Source of the DNA: an uncultured Eubacterium sp.
GTDB lineage: Bacteria; Bacillota; Clostridia; Lachnospirales; Lachnospiraceae
Length of the DNA: 10,200 nucleotides
Assembly (NCBI GenBank): GCA_934317205.1
Contig: CAKREL010000080.1
Location: 1-10,200 of the forward strand
Reading direction: 5' to 3'
Shown: in pieces, positions 1 through 7,108 of the stretch
How the letters are laid out: each line of letters opens with the position of its first letter
How positions within the stretch are numbered: the first letter of the stretch is position 1
Made by a program: the position numbers and the translations under genes
Notes under the pieces: model-generated
Seen by the model: only the letters and a program-made list of their open reading frames with translations
Told to the model about the DNA's origin: nothing
Database searches by the model: none

Positions 1-186
1 GAAATGTTTGAACAACTGGATACGATCCTCGAACATATGGAAGATCCAGAACTTTCCCTGGAGCATGCTTTTGCATTGTATGAGCAGGGAATGAAAAAAA
101 TACAGGGCTGCAATCAGAAACTGGATACAGTAGAGAAGAAAATGCTCCAGATTGCAGAAGATGGAACAGAAGTTCCTTTTGAATAA
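1..186 (+). CDS. xseB: Exodeoxyribonuclease VII small subunit, 5'-truncated by the window edge
   Basis: This is the C-terminal part of XseB, the small subunit of exonuclease VII. With XseA it degrades single-stranded DNA from both ends into oligonucleotides in the cytoplasm. The frame is open from base 1 (first codon GAA), so the ATG at 4 is probably an internal methionine and the true start lies upstream of the window. The family pattern is clear: an FEQLDTILEHME helix, then LSLEHAFALYEQGMKKI, then a CNQKLDTVEKKM helix, which form the antiparallel helical hairpin typical of the 65-80 residue family. The acidic tail ends at TAA 184-186. The next gene, ispA, begins within 15 bases, and the xseB-ispA-dxs order is the classic Firmicute arrangement, with xseA expected just upstream. 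Confidence 0.93.
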   Translation, partial: EMFEQLDTILEHMEDPELSLEHAFALYEQGMKKIQGCNQKLDTVEKKMLQIAEDGTEVPFE

Positions 187-200
187 GAGAGGTGTGGATG

Positions 201-1088
201 ATGGATATTAAGAGAGAAATTGCAGAACGTACCAGCCAGGTAGAGAAAATTATAAAAAAATATCTGCCGGAGGAGACCGGTTATCAAAAAACCGTGATGG
301 AAGCAATGAATTACAGCTTTCTGGCAGGTGGAAAACGTTTGCGTCCGATGCTAATGCAGGAGACGTATCGCCTATTTGGTGGCTCTTCGGATATCATCGA
401 GCCTTTTATGGCAGCAATTGAGATGATCCATACCTATTCCCTGATTCACGATGATCTTCCGGCGATGGACAATGATGATTATCGCCGTGGAAGAAAAACA
501 ACACATGTCGTTTTTGGAGAAGCTATGGGAATCCTGGCAGGAGATGCATTACTGAATTTTGCATTTGAGACCGCGTGCAAAGGGCTGATGCAGGAGGTTG
601 GAAATCCATCCGTAGCCAGAGCAGTTCAGATTCTGGCACAGAAAGCAGGTATCTATGGGATGCTTGGCGGTCAGGTGGTAGATGTGGAATCTGAAGGACA
701 GACATTGGAGCGGGAAAAACTGGATTTTATCTATGATCTGAAGACTGGGGCATTGATTGAGGCTTCTATGTTAATTGGAGCTGTGCTTGCAGGAGCTTCT
801 GCAGAAGAGCAGCAGGTGATTTTGCAGGTAGCAAAGGATGTTGGACTGGCATTTCAGATACAGGATGATATCCTGGATGTGACCAGCGACATTCAGACAC
901 TTGGTAAACCAATCGGAAGTGATGAAAAAAATCACAAAACAACATATGTAACTATCCGTGGACTTTCACAGGCTGAGAAAGATGTAGAAGAAATATCTGA
1001 GCGTGCATTAGAGGGAGTAGCATCGCTTTCAGAGAAAAATGTATTCTTGAATGAATTGATCAGATATTTAATTCACAGAACAAAATAG
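201..1088 (+). CDS. ispA: Farnesyl diphosphate synthase (short-chain polyprenyl synthase)
   Basis: The enzyme condenses isopentenyl diphosphate with dimethylallyl and geranyl diphosphates to make C15 farnesyl diphosphate, the precursor of undecaprenyl carrier lipid and quinone side chains. Counting from ATG 201 (295 aa), it has GGKRLRP at 43-49, the first aspartate-rich motif DDLPAMD at 84-90 in the six-residue-spaced bacterial form, and the second motif DDILD at 222-226. Tyr79 lies five residues before the first Asp. In type II farnesyl synthases this position limits chain length, which supports a C15 product. An in-frame GTG at 192 and an ATG at 198 are alternative starts. The ribosome binding site GAGAGG (187-192) sits 8 bases before 201 and 5 before 198, and it overlaps the GTG, so 201 or 198 is favoured. 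dxs follows after 9 bases. Confidence 0.95.
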   Translation: MDIKREIAERTSQVEKIIKKYLPEETGYQKTVMEAMNYSFLAGGKRLRPMLMQETYRLFGGSSDIIEPFMAAIEMIHTYSLIHDDLPAMDNDDYRRGRKTTHVVFGEAMGILAGDALLNFAFETACKGLMQEVGNPSVARAVQILAQKAGIYGMLGGQVVDVESEGQTLEREKLDFIYDLKTGALIEASMLIGAVLAGASAEEQQVILQVAKDVGLAFQIQDDILDVTSDIQTLGKPIGSDEKNHKTTYVTIRGLSQAEKDVEEISERALEGVASLSEKNVFLNELIRYLIHRTK

Positions 1089-1097
1089 GGGATAAAA

Positions 1098-2963
1098 ATG
1101 GCAGTACTTGACCGAATTAATCAGGCAAATGATATAAAATATTTAAGCGAGGCGCAGCTAGAAGAGCTGCCCGGAGAAATTCGTCAGTTTCTGATAGAGC
1201 ATATTTCAAAAACCGGCGGACATCTGGCATCAAATTTAGGTGTAGTAGAACTTACAATGGCTTTGCATCTGGTGTTGAATTTTCCAGAAGATAAGCTGAT
1301 CTGGGATGTAGGACATCAGGCATATACGCACAAAATCCTGACGGGGAGAAAACAGAAATTTGAAAATTTACGCCAGTTGGATGGTATGAGTGGTTTTCCA
1401 AAACGGTCGGAGAGTGACTGTGATGCATTTGATACCGGTCATAGTTCTACTTCTATTTCAGCAGGAATCGGCTATGCGAGAGCCCGGGATCTGATGGGAG
1501 AGGATTATCATGTAGTATCTGTGATCGGAGATGGTGCACTTACTGGCGGGCCAGCTTTCGAAGCATTAAACAACGCAGCTGAACTTCATACAAACATGAT
1601 CATTGTATTAAACGATAATAAAATGTCTATTTCGGAAAATGTCGGTGGATTATCACAGCATCTTGCTTCTTTGCGTACTGCAGAGGCGTATCAGGAATTT
1701 AAATCCGGAGTACACAGTTCATTGGAACGTCTGCCATATGGAGAGCGTGTAGTACGCAGAATCCGAAAAACAAAGAGCAGTTTAAAGCAGCTGTTGATTC
1801 CGGGGATGCTTTTCGAAAACATGGGAATCACTTATCTTGGACCTGTGGATGGACATAATCTGACAGATATGGTGCGAATCTTACGAGAAGCGAAAAAAGT
1901 GAATGGTGCAGTGGTTGTTCATGTTCAGACGGAAAAAGGCCGCGGATATAAACCGGCGGAGGAGCATCCGGATCGTTTCCATGGTACAGGTCCTTTTGAT
2001 ATTTCGAGTGGGCAGCCGTTGGTGAAAAAAGATAAACCAAATTATACGGATGTATTTTCCTCTGTAATCTGTAAGATTGCAGCAAAAGATGATTCAGTGG
2101 TCGCTATTACAGCAGCTATGGCTGATGGAACAGGGCTTAAGCGCTTCCGGGCAGAATATCCGGCCCGTTTTTTTGACGTAGGAATTGCAGAAGGACATGC
2201 AGTAACTTTCGCAGCAGGACTGGCAGCAGCAGGACTGCATCCGGTGTTTGCGGTATATTCCTCTTTCCTGCAGCGAGGATATGATCAGATTGTACATGAT
2301 GTCTGTATGCAGAATCTGCCGGTAGTATTTGCAATTGACCGTGCAGGACTGGTTGGTGCTGATGGGGAGACACATCAGGGTGTGTTTGACCTGTCTTTCC
2401 TTGGCATGATTCCGAATATGACGGTGCTGGCTCCGAAAAATAAATGGGAGTTAGCTGATATGCTGCGATTTGCTTTTCGTCAGGATGGACCGGTTGCATT
2501 GCGCTATCCGCGTGGACAGGCATATGATGGCTTGAAAGAGTATCGGGCACCTATTGTGTACGGAAAGAGTGAATGGATTTACGAAGAATGTCAGATAGCA
2601 ATTTTTGCCGTTGGTAATATGGTGGAAGAAGCAGTGAAAGTACATGATTTATTACATGAGCATGGTTATGACTGTTCTCTGATAAATGTGCGGTTTGTAA
2701 AACCGTTGGACAAAGAAGCATTACGCAAAGCAGCAGCGAAGCATTTAATGATTGTTACTATGGAAGAAAATATTTTGCGTGGTGGCTTTGGTTATGCGGC
2801 GGCAGCTTATCTTGGTATGGCAAATGAAAACGTGAAAGTGATTCATTTTGGTATCAATGATCAGTTTGTAGAGCATGGAACTGTATCACAGTTACATGCA
2901 CGGATTGGACTGGATGCTGCGAGTATGACAGATAAGATTATTGAGAGTTACAAGAAGTTATAG
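1098..2963 (+). CDS. dxs: 1-deoxy-D-xylulose-5-phosphate synthase
   Basis: This is the first enzyme of the MEP isoprenoid pathway. It joins pyruvate and D-glyceraldehyde 3-phosphate in a thiamine-diphosphate-dependent decarboxylating reaction; the product also feeds thiamine and pyridoxal synthesis. At 621 aa it has normal family length. Residues known from the E. coli enzyme are recognisable: His42 (E. coli His49) in GGHLASNLG, the VGHQAYTHKILTGR block at 71-84, the thiamine/Mg motif GDGA at 144-147 with Asn174, catalytic Glu365 (E. coli Glu370) in IAEGHAVTFAAG, Arg415 in DRAGLVGADG, and His426. The residue after Glu365 is Gly where E. coli has Gln, a tolerated-looking change. GGGGA (1088-1092) overlaps the ispA stop and precedes ATG 1098. 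Its place beside ispA couples early and late steps of one pathway. Confidence 0.97.
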   Translation: MAVLDRINQANDIKYLSEAQLEELPGEIRQFLIEHISKTGGHLASNLGVVELTMALHLVLNFPEDKLIWDVGHQAYTHKILTGRKQKFENLRQLDGMSGFPKRSESDCDAFDTGHSSTSISAGIGYARARDLMGEDYHVVSVIGDGALTGGPAFEALNNAAELHTNMIIVLNDNKMSISENVGGLSQHLASLRTAEAYQEFKSGVHSSLERLPYGERVVRRIRKTKSSLKQLLIPGMLFENMGITYLGPVDGHNLTDMVRILREAKKVNGAVVVHVQTEKGRGYKPAEEHPDRFHGTGPFDISSGQPLVKKDKPNYTDVFSSVICKIAAKDDSVVAITAAMADGTGLKRFRAEYPARFFDVGIAEGHAVTFAAGLAAAGLHPVFAVYSSFLQRGYDQIVHDVCMQNLPVVFAIDRAGLVGADGETHQGVFDLSFLGMIPNMTVLAPKNKWELADMLRFAFRQDGPVALRYPRGQAYDGLKEYRAPIVYGKSEWIYEECQIAIFAVGNMVEEAVKVHDLLHEHGYDCSLINVRFVKPLDKEALRKAAAKHLMIVTMEENILRGGFGYAAAAYLGMANENVKVIHFGINDQFVEHGTVSQLHARIGLDAASMTDKIIESYKKL

Positions 2964-3058
2964 AAGAACAGAAACAAAAATGTGATTAGCGGAAAGTAGA
3001 TGACACCGGAAGCTGTCAGATAGTTTCTGATGGAAGAAAAGGAAAATAGATAGCAGAT

Positions 3059-3862
3059 ATGAAAGAAAGACTGGATGTATTACTTGTAAAAAGAAATCTG
3101 GCACCTTCCAGAGAAAAGGCAAAAGCCATGATCATGGAAGGAAATGTGTTTGTAAATAATCAGCGAGAAGATAAAGCAGGGTCTTCCTTTGATGAAAATG
3201 TACCAATTGAAATTCACGGAAATACTTTAAAATACGTTAGCCGTGGCGGTCTGAAACTGGAAAAAGCGATGAATGAATTTGGTCTTAAGTTAGATGGAGA
3301 TATCTGTATGGATATCGGAGCTTCTACCGGTGGATTTACAGATTGTATGCTCCAGAACGGAGCAGCCAAAGTATATTCTGTGGATGTAGGATATGGTCAG
3401 TTTGCATGGAAATTGCGACAGGACCCAAGAGTTGTCTGTATGGAAAAGACAAACATTCGATATGTGACACCAGAAGATATTGATGATGAACTGGATTTCG
3501 CGTCTGTAGATGTATCATTTATCTCATTGACCAAAATATTGGAGCCTGCCAGAAACCTGCTGAAATATGGCGGTCAGATGGTGTGTCTGATTAAACCGCA
3601 GTTTGAGGCAGGGCGTGAGAAAGTTGGAAAAAAAGGTGTTGTAAGAGACAAATCTGTACATCTTGAGGTAGTGCAACGGATTGTAGATTTTGCATTAGAG
3701 CATGGATTTTCCGTTCATCATCTTTCCTATTCTCCAATCAAAGGACCAGAGGGAAATATTGAATATTTAGTTCATATACAAAAATGTGATACAGTTGCAA
3801 AGGAGGAAGGCGTTGATCCGGTGGCAGTCGTAGAAGCTGCACATGCAGAGCTTGACAAGTAA
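3059..3862 (+). CDS. tlyA: TlyA-family rRNA 2'-O-methyltransferase (S4 domain plus FtsJ-like domain)
   Basis: This protein belongs to the TlyA/YqxC family, often mislabelled haemolysin. In mycobacteria TlyA methylates ribose 2'-OH groups of 16S and 23S rRNA and sensitises cells to capreomycin. The 267-aa protein has an N-terminal S4 RNA-binding domain (about 1-60, beginning MKERLDVLLVKRNLAPSREK) and a Rossmann methyltransferase domain with the SAM loop DIGASTGGFTD at 85-95. The catalytic tetrad aligns with a constant offset of 3 to mycobacterial Lys69-Asp154-Lys182-Glu238: here Lys66, Asp151, Lys179 and Glu235. The start is fixed by the conserved N-terminus, yet the ribosome binding site is weak: the nearest GGA (3041-3043) is 15 bases away. 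A 95-base gap separates it from dxs. Which nucleotides it modifies here cannot be read from the sequence. Confidence 0.94.
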   Translation: MKERLDVLLVKRNLAPSREKAKAMIMEGNVFVNNQREDKAGSSFDENVPIEIHGNTLKYVSRGGLKLEKAMNEFGLKLDGDICMDIGASTGGFTDCMLQNGAAKVYSVDVGYGQFAWKLRQDPRVVCMEKTNIRYVTPEDIDDELDFASVDVSFISLTKILEPARNLLKYGGQMVCLIKPQFEAGREKVGKKGVVRDKSVHLEVVQRIVDFALEHGFSVHHLSYSPIKGPEGNIEYLVHIQKCDTVAKEEGVDPVAVVEAAHAELDK

Positions 3863-3863
3863 T

Positions 3864-4724
3864 ATGAAGAAGTTTTTTATTATTACAAATGAACATAAAG
3901 ATATGAATCTGGCAGTCACCAATGCTATTTCTGATTATATTATTACAAAGGGCGGAACATGCATGCACTATGTCAGTACAAAATCCGGATGGAATGATAG
4001 AAATCTCCGTAGATTTCAGCCCTCAGATATTGACGCAGACTGTATCATTGTGCTTGGCGGCGACGGCACACTGGTGCGTGCAGCCAGAGATATGGCAAGT
4101 ATCGGGATTCCACTGATCGGTGTGAATATGGGTACCCTGGGGTATTTGTGTGAGCTGGAGCGCAGCACAGTATTTGATGCAATTGACCGATTATTTGAAG
4201 ATCGTTATGAATTGGAAGAACGTATGCTAATAAAAGGAAGTAATCAAAAAGATGGTTCAGGAAAGGCAACTTTTGCATTAAATGATATCGTCATTCACAG
4301 ATCAGGTCTTCCACAGATTGTAAATCTGATTGTATCGGTAAATGGTGAGTATCTGGCAAATTACAGTGCAGATGGAATCATTATTTCGACACCGACAGGT
4401 TCTACCGGTTACAGCATGTCTGCGGGAGGACCGATCGTGGATCCAAAAGCAGATTTGATGTTGATCACACCGATTAATCCTCACAGTGCACTGGCAAAAA
4501 GTATTGTAGTAGGATCGGACGCAGTCATTGATGTGACACTGGCAAAACGTCGTCAGGAAGAAGATGAAGAAGCGGAAGTAAGCTTTGACGGTGATCGTTT
4601 TGTGCATATGAAAGTGGGTGACAGCATCCACATTCAAAAAGCAAATGCACATGCAAAAATTTTGAAATTGAATCAGTTGAGCTTTTTACAGATTTTGCGT
4701 AAAAAGATGCAGGAGATCCATTAG
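3864..4724 (+). CDS. nadK: NAD kinase (ATP/polyphosphate-NAD 2'-kinase)
   Basis: NAD kinase phosphorylates NAD at the adenosine 2'-OH to make NADP in the cytosol and so sets the NADPH supply, including reductant for the MEP pathway. From ATG 3864 the protein is 286 aa. It carries GGDGT at 65-69 with catalytic Asp67, the paired Asn140-Asp141 in ALNDIV, and the diagnostic block containing SADGIIISTPTGSTGY (about 168-183) followed by SAGGP. The frame is open further upstream to an ATG at 3843, which would overlap tlyA by 20 bases. I prefer 3864 because MKKFFIITNEHKD matches the usual beginning of the family. Neither start has a good Shine-Dalgarno sequence, and 3864 lies one base after the tlyA stop, so translation is probably coupled to tlyA. 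The tlyA-nadK-argR-recN order is usual in Clostridia. Confidence 0.95.
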   Translation: MKKFFIITNEHKDMNLAVTNAISDYIITKGGTCMHYVSTKSGWNDRNLRRFQPSDIDADCIIVLGGDGTLVRAARDMASIGIPLIGVNMGTLGYLCELERSTVFDAIDRLFEDRYELEERMLIKGSNQKDGSGKATFALNDIVIHRSGLPQIVNLIVSVNGEYLANYSADGIIISTPTGSTGYSMSAGGPIVDPKADLMLITPINPHSALAKSIVVGSDAVIDVTLAKRRQEEDEEAEVSFDGDRFVHMKVGDSIHIQKANAHAKILKLNQLSFLQILRKKMQEIH

Positions 4725-4739
4725 GAGGTACCAGTATTG
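4723..4739 (+). promoter_or_regulatory. Ribosome binding site deciding a TTG start for argR
   Basis: AGGAGGT at 4723-4729 is a near-perfect Shine-Dalgarno sequence that overlaps the nadK stop codon (4722-4724). It is followed 8 bases later by TTG at 4737, which opens the conserved ArgR reading frame. No in-frame ATG lies near enough to serve instead. The strong site may compensate for the weak initiation codon. Confidence 0.85.
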
Positions 4740-5189
4740 AAAGCAAAACGACATGCGAAAATTTTGGAAATTATTCGCAAATATGATGTAGATACACAGG
4801 AAGAATTGTGTGTGCGTTTGAATGAAGCCGGTTATAAGGTGACACAGGCCACAGTATCTCGTGATATCAGGGAGTTGAAGTTGACAAAAGTAGCCATCAA
4901 AGGAGGAAAGCAAAAATATACATCTCTGTATGATGTTGGAAATGATTTGGAAGAGAAGTACAACCGTGTATTCAAAGATGGTGTTATTTCTCTGGATATG
5001 GCACAAAATATTCTGGTCATAAAGACCGTTTCCGGTATGGCTATGGCAGTAGCAGCTGCTTTGGATGCCATGGACTGTAGTGAAATCGTAGGAAGTATCG
5101 CTGGAGATGATACAATCATGTGTGCAGTGCGTACTGTAGAAGATACAGCAGCACTGATGCAGCGGCTGCGGGCATTGCAGAGAGAGTAG
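4737..5189 (+). CDS. argR: Arginine repressor ArgR/AhrC
   Basis: This is the hexameric arginine-dependent regulator that represses arginine biosynthesis and can activate catabolism. The 150-aa length is typical. The N-terminal winged helix-turn-helix covers about 1-65, with the DNA-recognition segment VTQATVSRDIRELKLTKV at 35-52. The C-terminal oligomerisation and arginine-binding domain contains GDDTIM at 123-128, where Asp124 and Asp125 are the residues expected to contact L-arginine. The start codon is TTG, behind a strong ribosome binding site. It lies 12 bases after nadK and 12 bases before recN, as in many Firmicutes, where argR sits in this operon rather than with the arginine genes. 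I did not see a convincing ARG box in the window, so autoregulation is not supported by what I can read. Confidence 0.95.
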   Translation: MKAKRHAKILEIIRKYDVDTQEELCVRLNEAGYKVTQATVSRDIRELKLTKVAIKGGKQKYTSLYDVGNDLEEKYNRVFKDGVISLDMAQNILVIKTVSGMAMAVAAALDAMDCSEIVGSIAGDDTIMCAVRTVEDTAALMQRLRALQRE

Positions 5190-5201
5190 AAGGAGAAAAG
5201 G

Positions 5202-6878
5202 ATGTTATTGAATCTGCATGTAAAAAATCTTGCACTAATCGAAGAATCTGAAGTGACTTTTGGACCTGGATTGAATATTCTGTCTGGTGAGACTGGTGCC
5301 GGAAAATCTATTATTATCGGATCGGTGAATTTGGCACTTGGAGGAAAGGTATCCAAAAACCTGCTTAGGGAAAATGCAGAATTTGCTTTGGTGGAATTGA
5401 TTTTTTCTGTAGAAGAGGAAACACAGGCTGCGACATTGCGTGCTATGGATATTTTTCCGGAAAATGGGGAAATTATCATGAGCCGCAAAATTTATGCAAG
5501 CGGACGTAGTGTTAGCCGGATTAATTCAGAGACAGTTTCTGCCTCCTTGATGCGTAGAGTAGCTTCCGTACTCATTGATATACACGGACAGCATGAACAT
5601 GAGTCGCTTCTGGCTAAGCGAAATCATATGAAATACCTGGATGATTTTGCAAAACAGGCACTGTCAGAAAAAAAGACCGCGTTGAGTAGTGAATATGATG
5701 AGTATATTGCTTGCAGAAGAGAACTAGAGGAAGCTTCCATGGATACGGAGCAACAGGCCAGAGAGATTTCTTTTTTACAATATGAAATGGATGAAATCGA
5801 TCAGGCGGAGCTGAAGATTGGAGAGGATGAAGAACTGGAAACAGATTACCGCAGACTTTCCAATGGCAGAAAAATCATGGAAGCCATTGCAGCGTGTCAG
5901 CAACTGTGCTCGGATGGAAGTGAAAATGCGTCTGATCAGATTGGAAGAGCGGTGCATGCTTTGTATGCAGTAGCACAGTATGATGAACCGTTGGAAGGCC
6001 TGTCTTCACAAATTGAAGAAATCGAAAACCTGCTCAGTGATTTTAACAGAGAGCTAAGCGGATATGTTTCAGATTTGAATTTTTCAGAAGAAGCATTCCA
6101 GCAGATTGAAGAGCGTCTGAATCTCATCAATCATTTAAAGTCAAAATATGGAAAAACTATTGCAAATATATTAGAAGAGCGGCAGTCTAAAGAAGAAAAA
6201 CTTGAGCAGCTGCAGCATTATGAGGAATATCGCCTGAAATTGCAGGGAAAATTAAAAAATGCAGAGGTTTCTTTAAAAGAGCTATGTCAGGAAGTGACAG
6301 CTATTCGAATGAAATATGCAAAAATATTATCGGAACAGACACAGAAAGCATTAAAAGATATGAATTTCCTGGATGTACGATTTGAAATAGATTTTTCCAG
6401 AATGGATCATTATACAGCCAATGGATGGGACGAAATCAGATTTTTGATTTCTACGAATCCGGGTGAACCGTTGAAACCCTTGGATGCAATAGCTTCCGGT
6501 GGTGAGTTATCCCGTATTATGTTGGCTTTAAAAACGGTTCTTGCAGAGCATGATCAGATAGAAACACTGATTTTTGATGAGATCGATAGTGGAATCAGTG
6601 GTAGAACTGCACAAATGGTTGCAGAGAAGATTAAGCTGACTGGAAAAAATCATCAGATCATCTGCATTACACATTTGCCACAGATTGCAGCTATGGCAGA
6701 TTATCATTTTTTGATTGAAAAAACTTCCAGTGCAGATAGTACAATCTCTAATATCAGACAGTTGAATCGGGAAGAGAGCATTTCCGAACTAGCACGAATG
6801 CTTGGCGGTGTAAAAATCACGGATACAGTTTTACAAAATGCAAAAGAAATGAAAGAAATGGCAGAGACGGTAAGATAA
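5202..6878 (+). CDS. recN: DNA repair protein RecN (SMC-like ATPase)
   Basis: RecN is a cytoplasmic SMC-like ATPase that acts early at double-strand breaks, tethering ends and working with RecA. At 558 aa it has normal length. The N-terminal ATPase half has Walker A GETGAGKS at 29-36 and the block DIHGQHEH at 126-133. The middle (about 155-380) is a long charged coiled coil, rich in Glu, Lys and Gln, with the turn region about 235-300. The C-terminal half carries the ABC signature SGGELSR at 432-438, Walker B LIFDEID at 456-462 with catalytic Glu460, and HLPQIAA at 491-497. AGAAGGAG (5188-5194) overlaps the argR stop and is 7 bases before ATG 5202. It is the last gene of the operon before a terminator. 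Confidence 0.96.
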   Translation: MLLNLHVKNLALIEESEVTFGPGLNILSGETGAGKSIIIGSVNLALGGKVSKNLLRENAEFALVELIFSVEEETQAATLRAMDIFPENGEIIMSRKIYASGRSVSRINSETVSASLMRRVASVLIDIHGQHEHESLLAKRNHMKYLDDFAKQALSEKKTALSSEYDEYIACRRELEEASMDTEQQAREISFLQYEMDEIDQAELKIGEDEELETDYRRLSNGRKIMEAIAACQQLCSDGSENASDQIGRAVHALYAVAQYDEPLEGLSSQIEEIENLLSDFNRELSGYVSDLNFSEEAFQQIEERLNLINHLKSKYGKTIANILEERQSKEEKLEQLQHYEEYRLKLQGKLKNAEVSLKELCQEVTAIRMKYAKILSEQTQKALKDMNFLDVRFEIDFSRMDHYTANGWDEIRFLISTNPGEPLKPLDAIASGGELSRIMLALKTVLAEHDQIETLIFDEIDSGISGRTAQMVAEKIKLTGKNHQIICITHLPQIAAMADYHFLIEKTSSADSTISNIRQLNREESISELARMLGGVKITDTVLQNAKEMKEMAETVR

Positions 6879-6969
6879 TACCTGTTTGAAAATATAGATT
6901 GTCCATATAATAAAAACAGAACAAAGAAGTCTGAGAATGATAGATAGGTCATAAAACAGATAAGAAAGA

Positions 6970-6997
6970 GATACCTTATAAAAAAGGTATCTTTTTT
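6970..6997 (+). terminator. Intrinsic terminator after the xseB-recN operon
   Basis: The arms GATACCTT (6970-6977) and AAGGTATC (6984-6991) form a perfect 8-bp stem with a six-base loop, followed by six T (6992-6997). The A-rich sequence to the left (6965-6969) can pair with the T tract across one G-U pair and lengthen the stem. It lies 91 bases after the recN stop. This is the expected end of the housekeeping transcript and would shield spoIVB from read-through. Confidence 0.88.
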
Positions 6998-6998
6998 G

Positions 6999-7032
6999 TT
7001 TGACAGGAAATTACGATAAATTTCCTATCAAA
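6999..7032. repeat. 34-bp near-perfect palindrome between recN and spoIVB
   Basis: The arms TTTGACAGGAAATT (6999-7012) and AATTTCCTATCAAA (7019-7032) pair over 14 positions with a single mismatch (C7004 against A7027) around the six-base centre ACGATA. It starts just after the terminator T tract. In RNA it would fold into a strong second hairpin. In DNA it has the size and symmetry of an operator or a small repeat element. It has no T tract of its own, so it is not a standard terminator. Its role is unknown. Confidence 0.8.
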
Positions 7033-7040
7033 TAAAAGCA

Positions 7041-7073
7041 CTTCGTGCACACGATGCACGCTTGCACGAGAAG
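7041..7073 (+). repeat. GC-rich hairpin cluster with repeated TGCACG, upstream of spoIVB
   Basis: CGTGCA (7044-7049) can pair with TGCACG at 7055-7060 across a five-base loop, or with a second TGCACG at 7063-7068. In the second case the stem gains CTT/AAG at its base (7041-7043 with 7071-7073) past a two-base bulge. The two foldings exclude each other. The segment sits 36 bases before the spoIVB start and is GC-rich in an otherwise AT-rich leader. Whether it is regulatory is inference. Confidence 0.55.
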
Positions 7074-7108
7074 AGATATTTACTTTACCAAAGAAGGGTG
7101 TGAAACAG

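Noticed and set aside
2137..2550. Minus-strand open frame of 137 codons inside dxs
   Set aside because: It lies wholly opposite conserved Dxs active-site sequence, is rich in His, Pro, Ser and Gln as typical of antisense translation, and overlaps another spurious minus-strand frame.
3843..3863. Upstream ATG that would lengthen NadK by seven residues
   Set aside because: The added residues do not resemble the family N-terminus and would overlap tlyA; MKKFFIITN at 3864 fits better, although neither start has a good ribosome binding site.
4832..5488. Long open frame on the minus strand (218 codons) opposite argR and recN
   Set aside because: It is entirely antisense to two well-conserved genes, including the RecN Walker A region, and has no ribosome binding site or recognisable domain; a mirror of codon bias.
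7000..7005. TTGACA, a perfect -35 box upstream of spoIVB
   Set aside because: No acceptable -10 lies 15-19 bases downstream, the hexamer is part of the palindrome arm, and spoIVB is expected to use a forespore sigma factor rather than sigma-A.
7100..7108. GTG start for SpoIVB three codons upstream
   Set aside because: The only Shine-Dalgarno-like run (7094-7098) is one base from this codon, too close for initiation, but well placed for ATG 7109.
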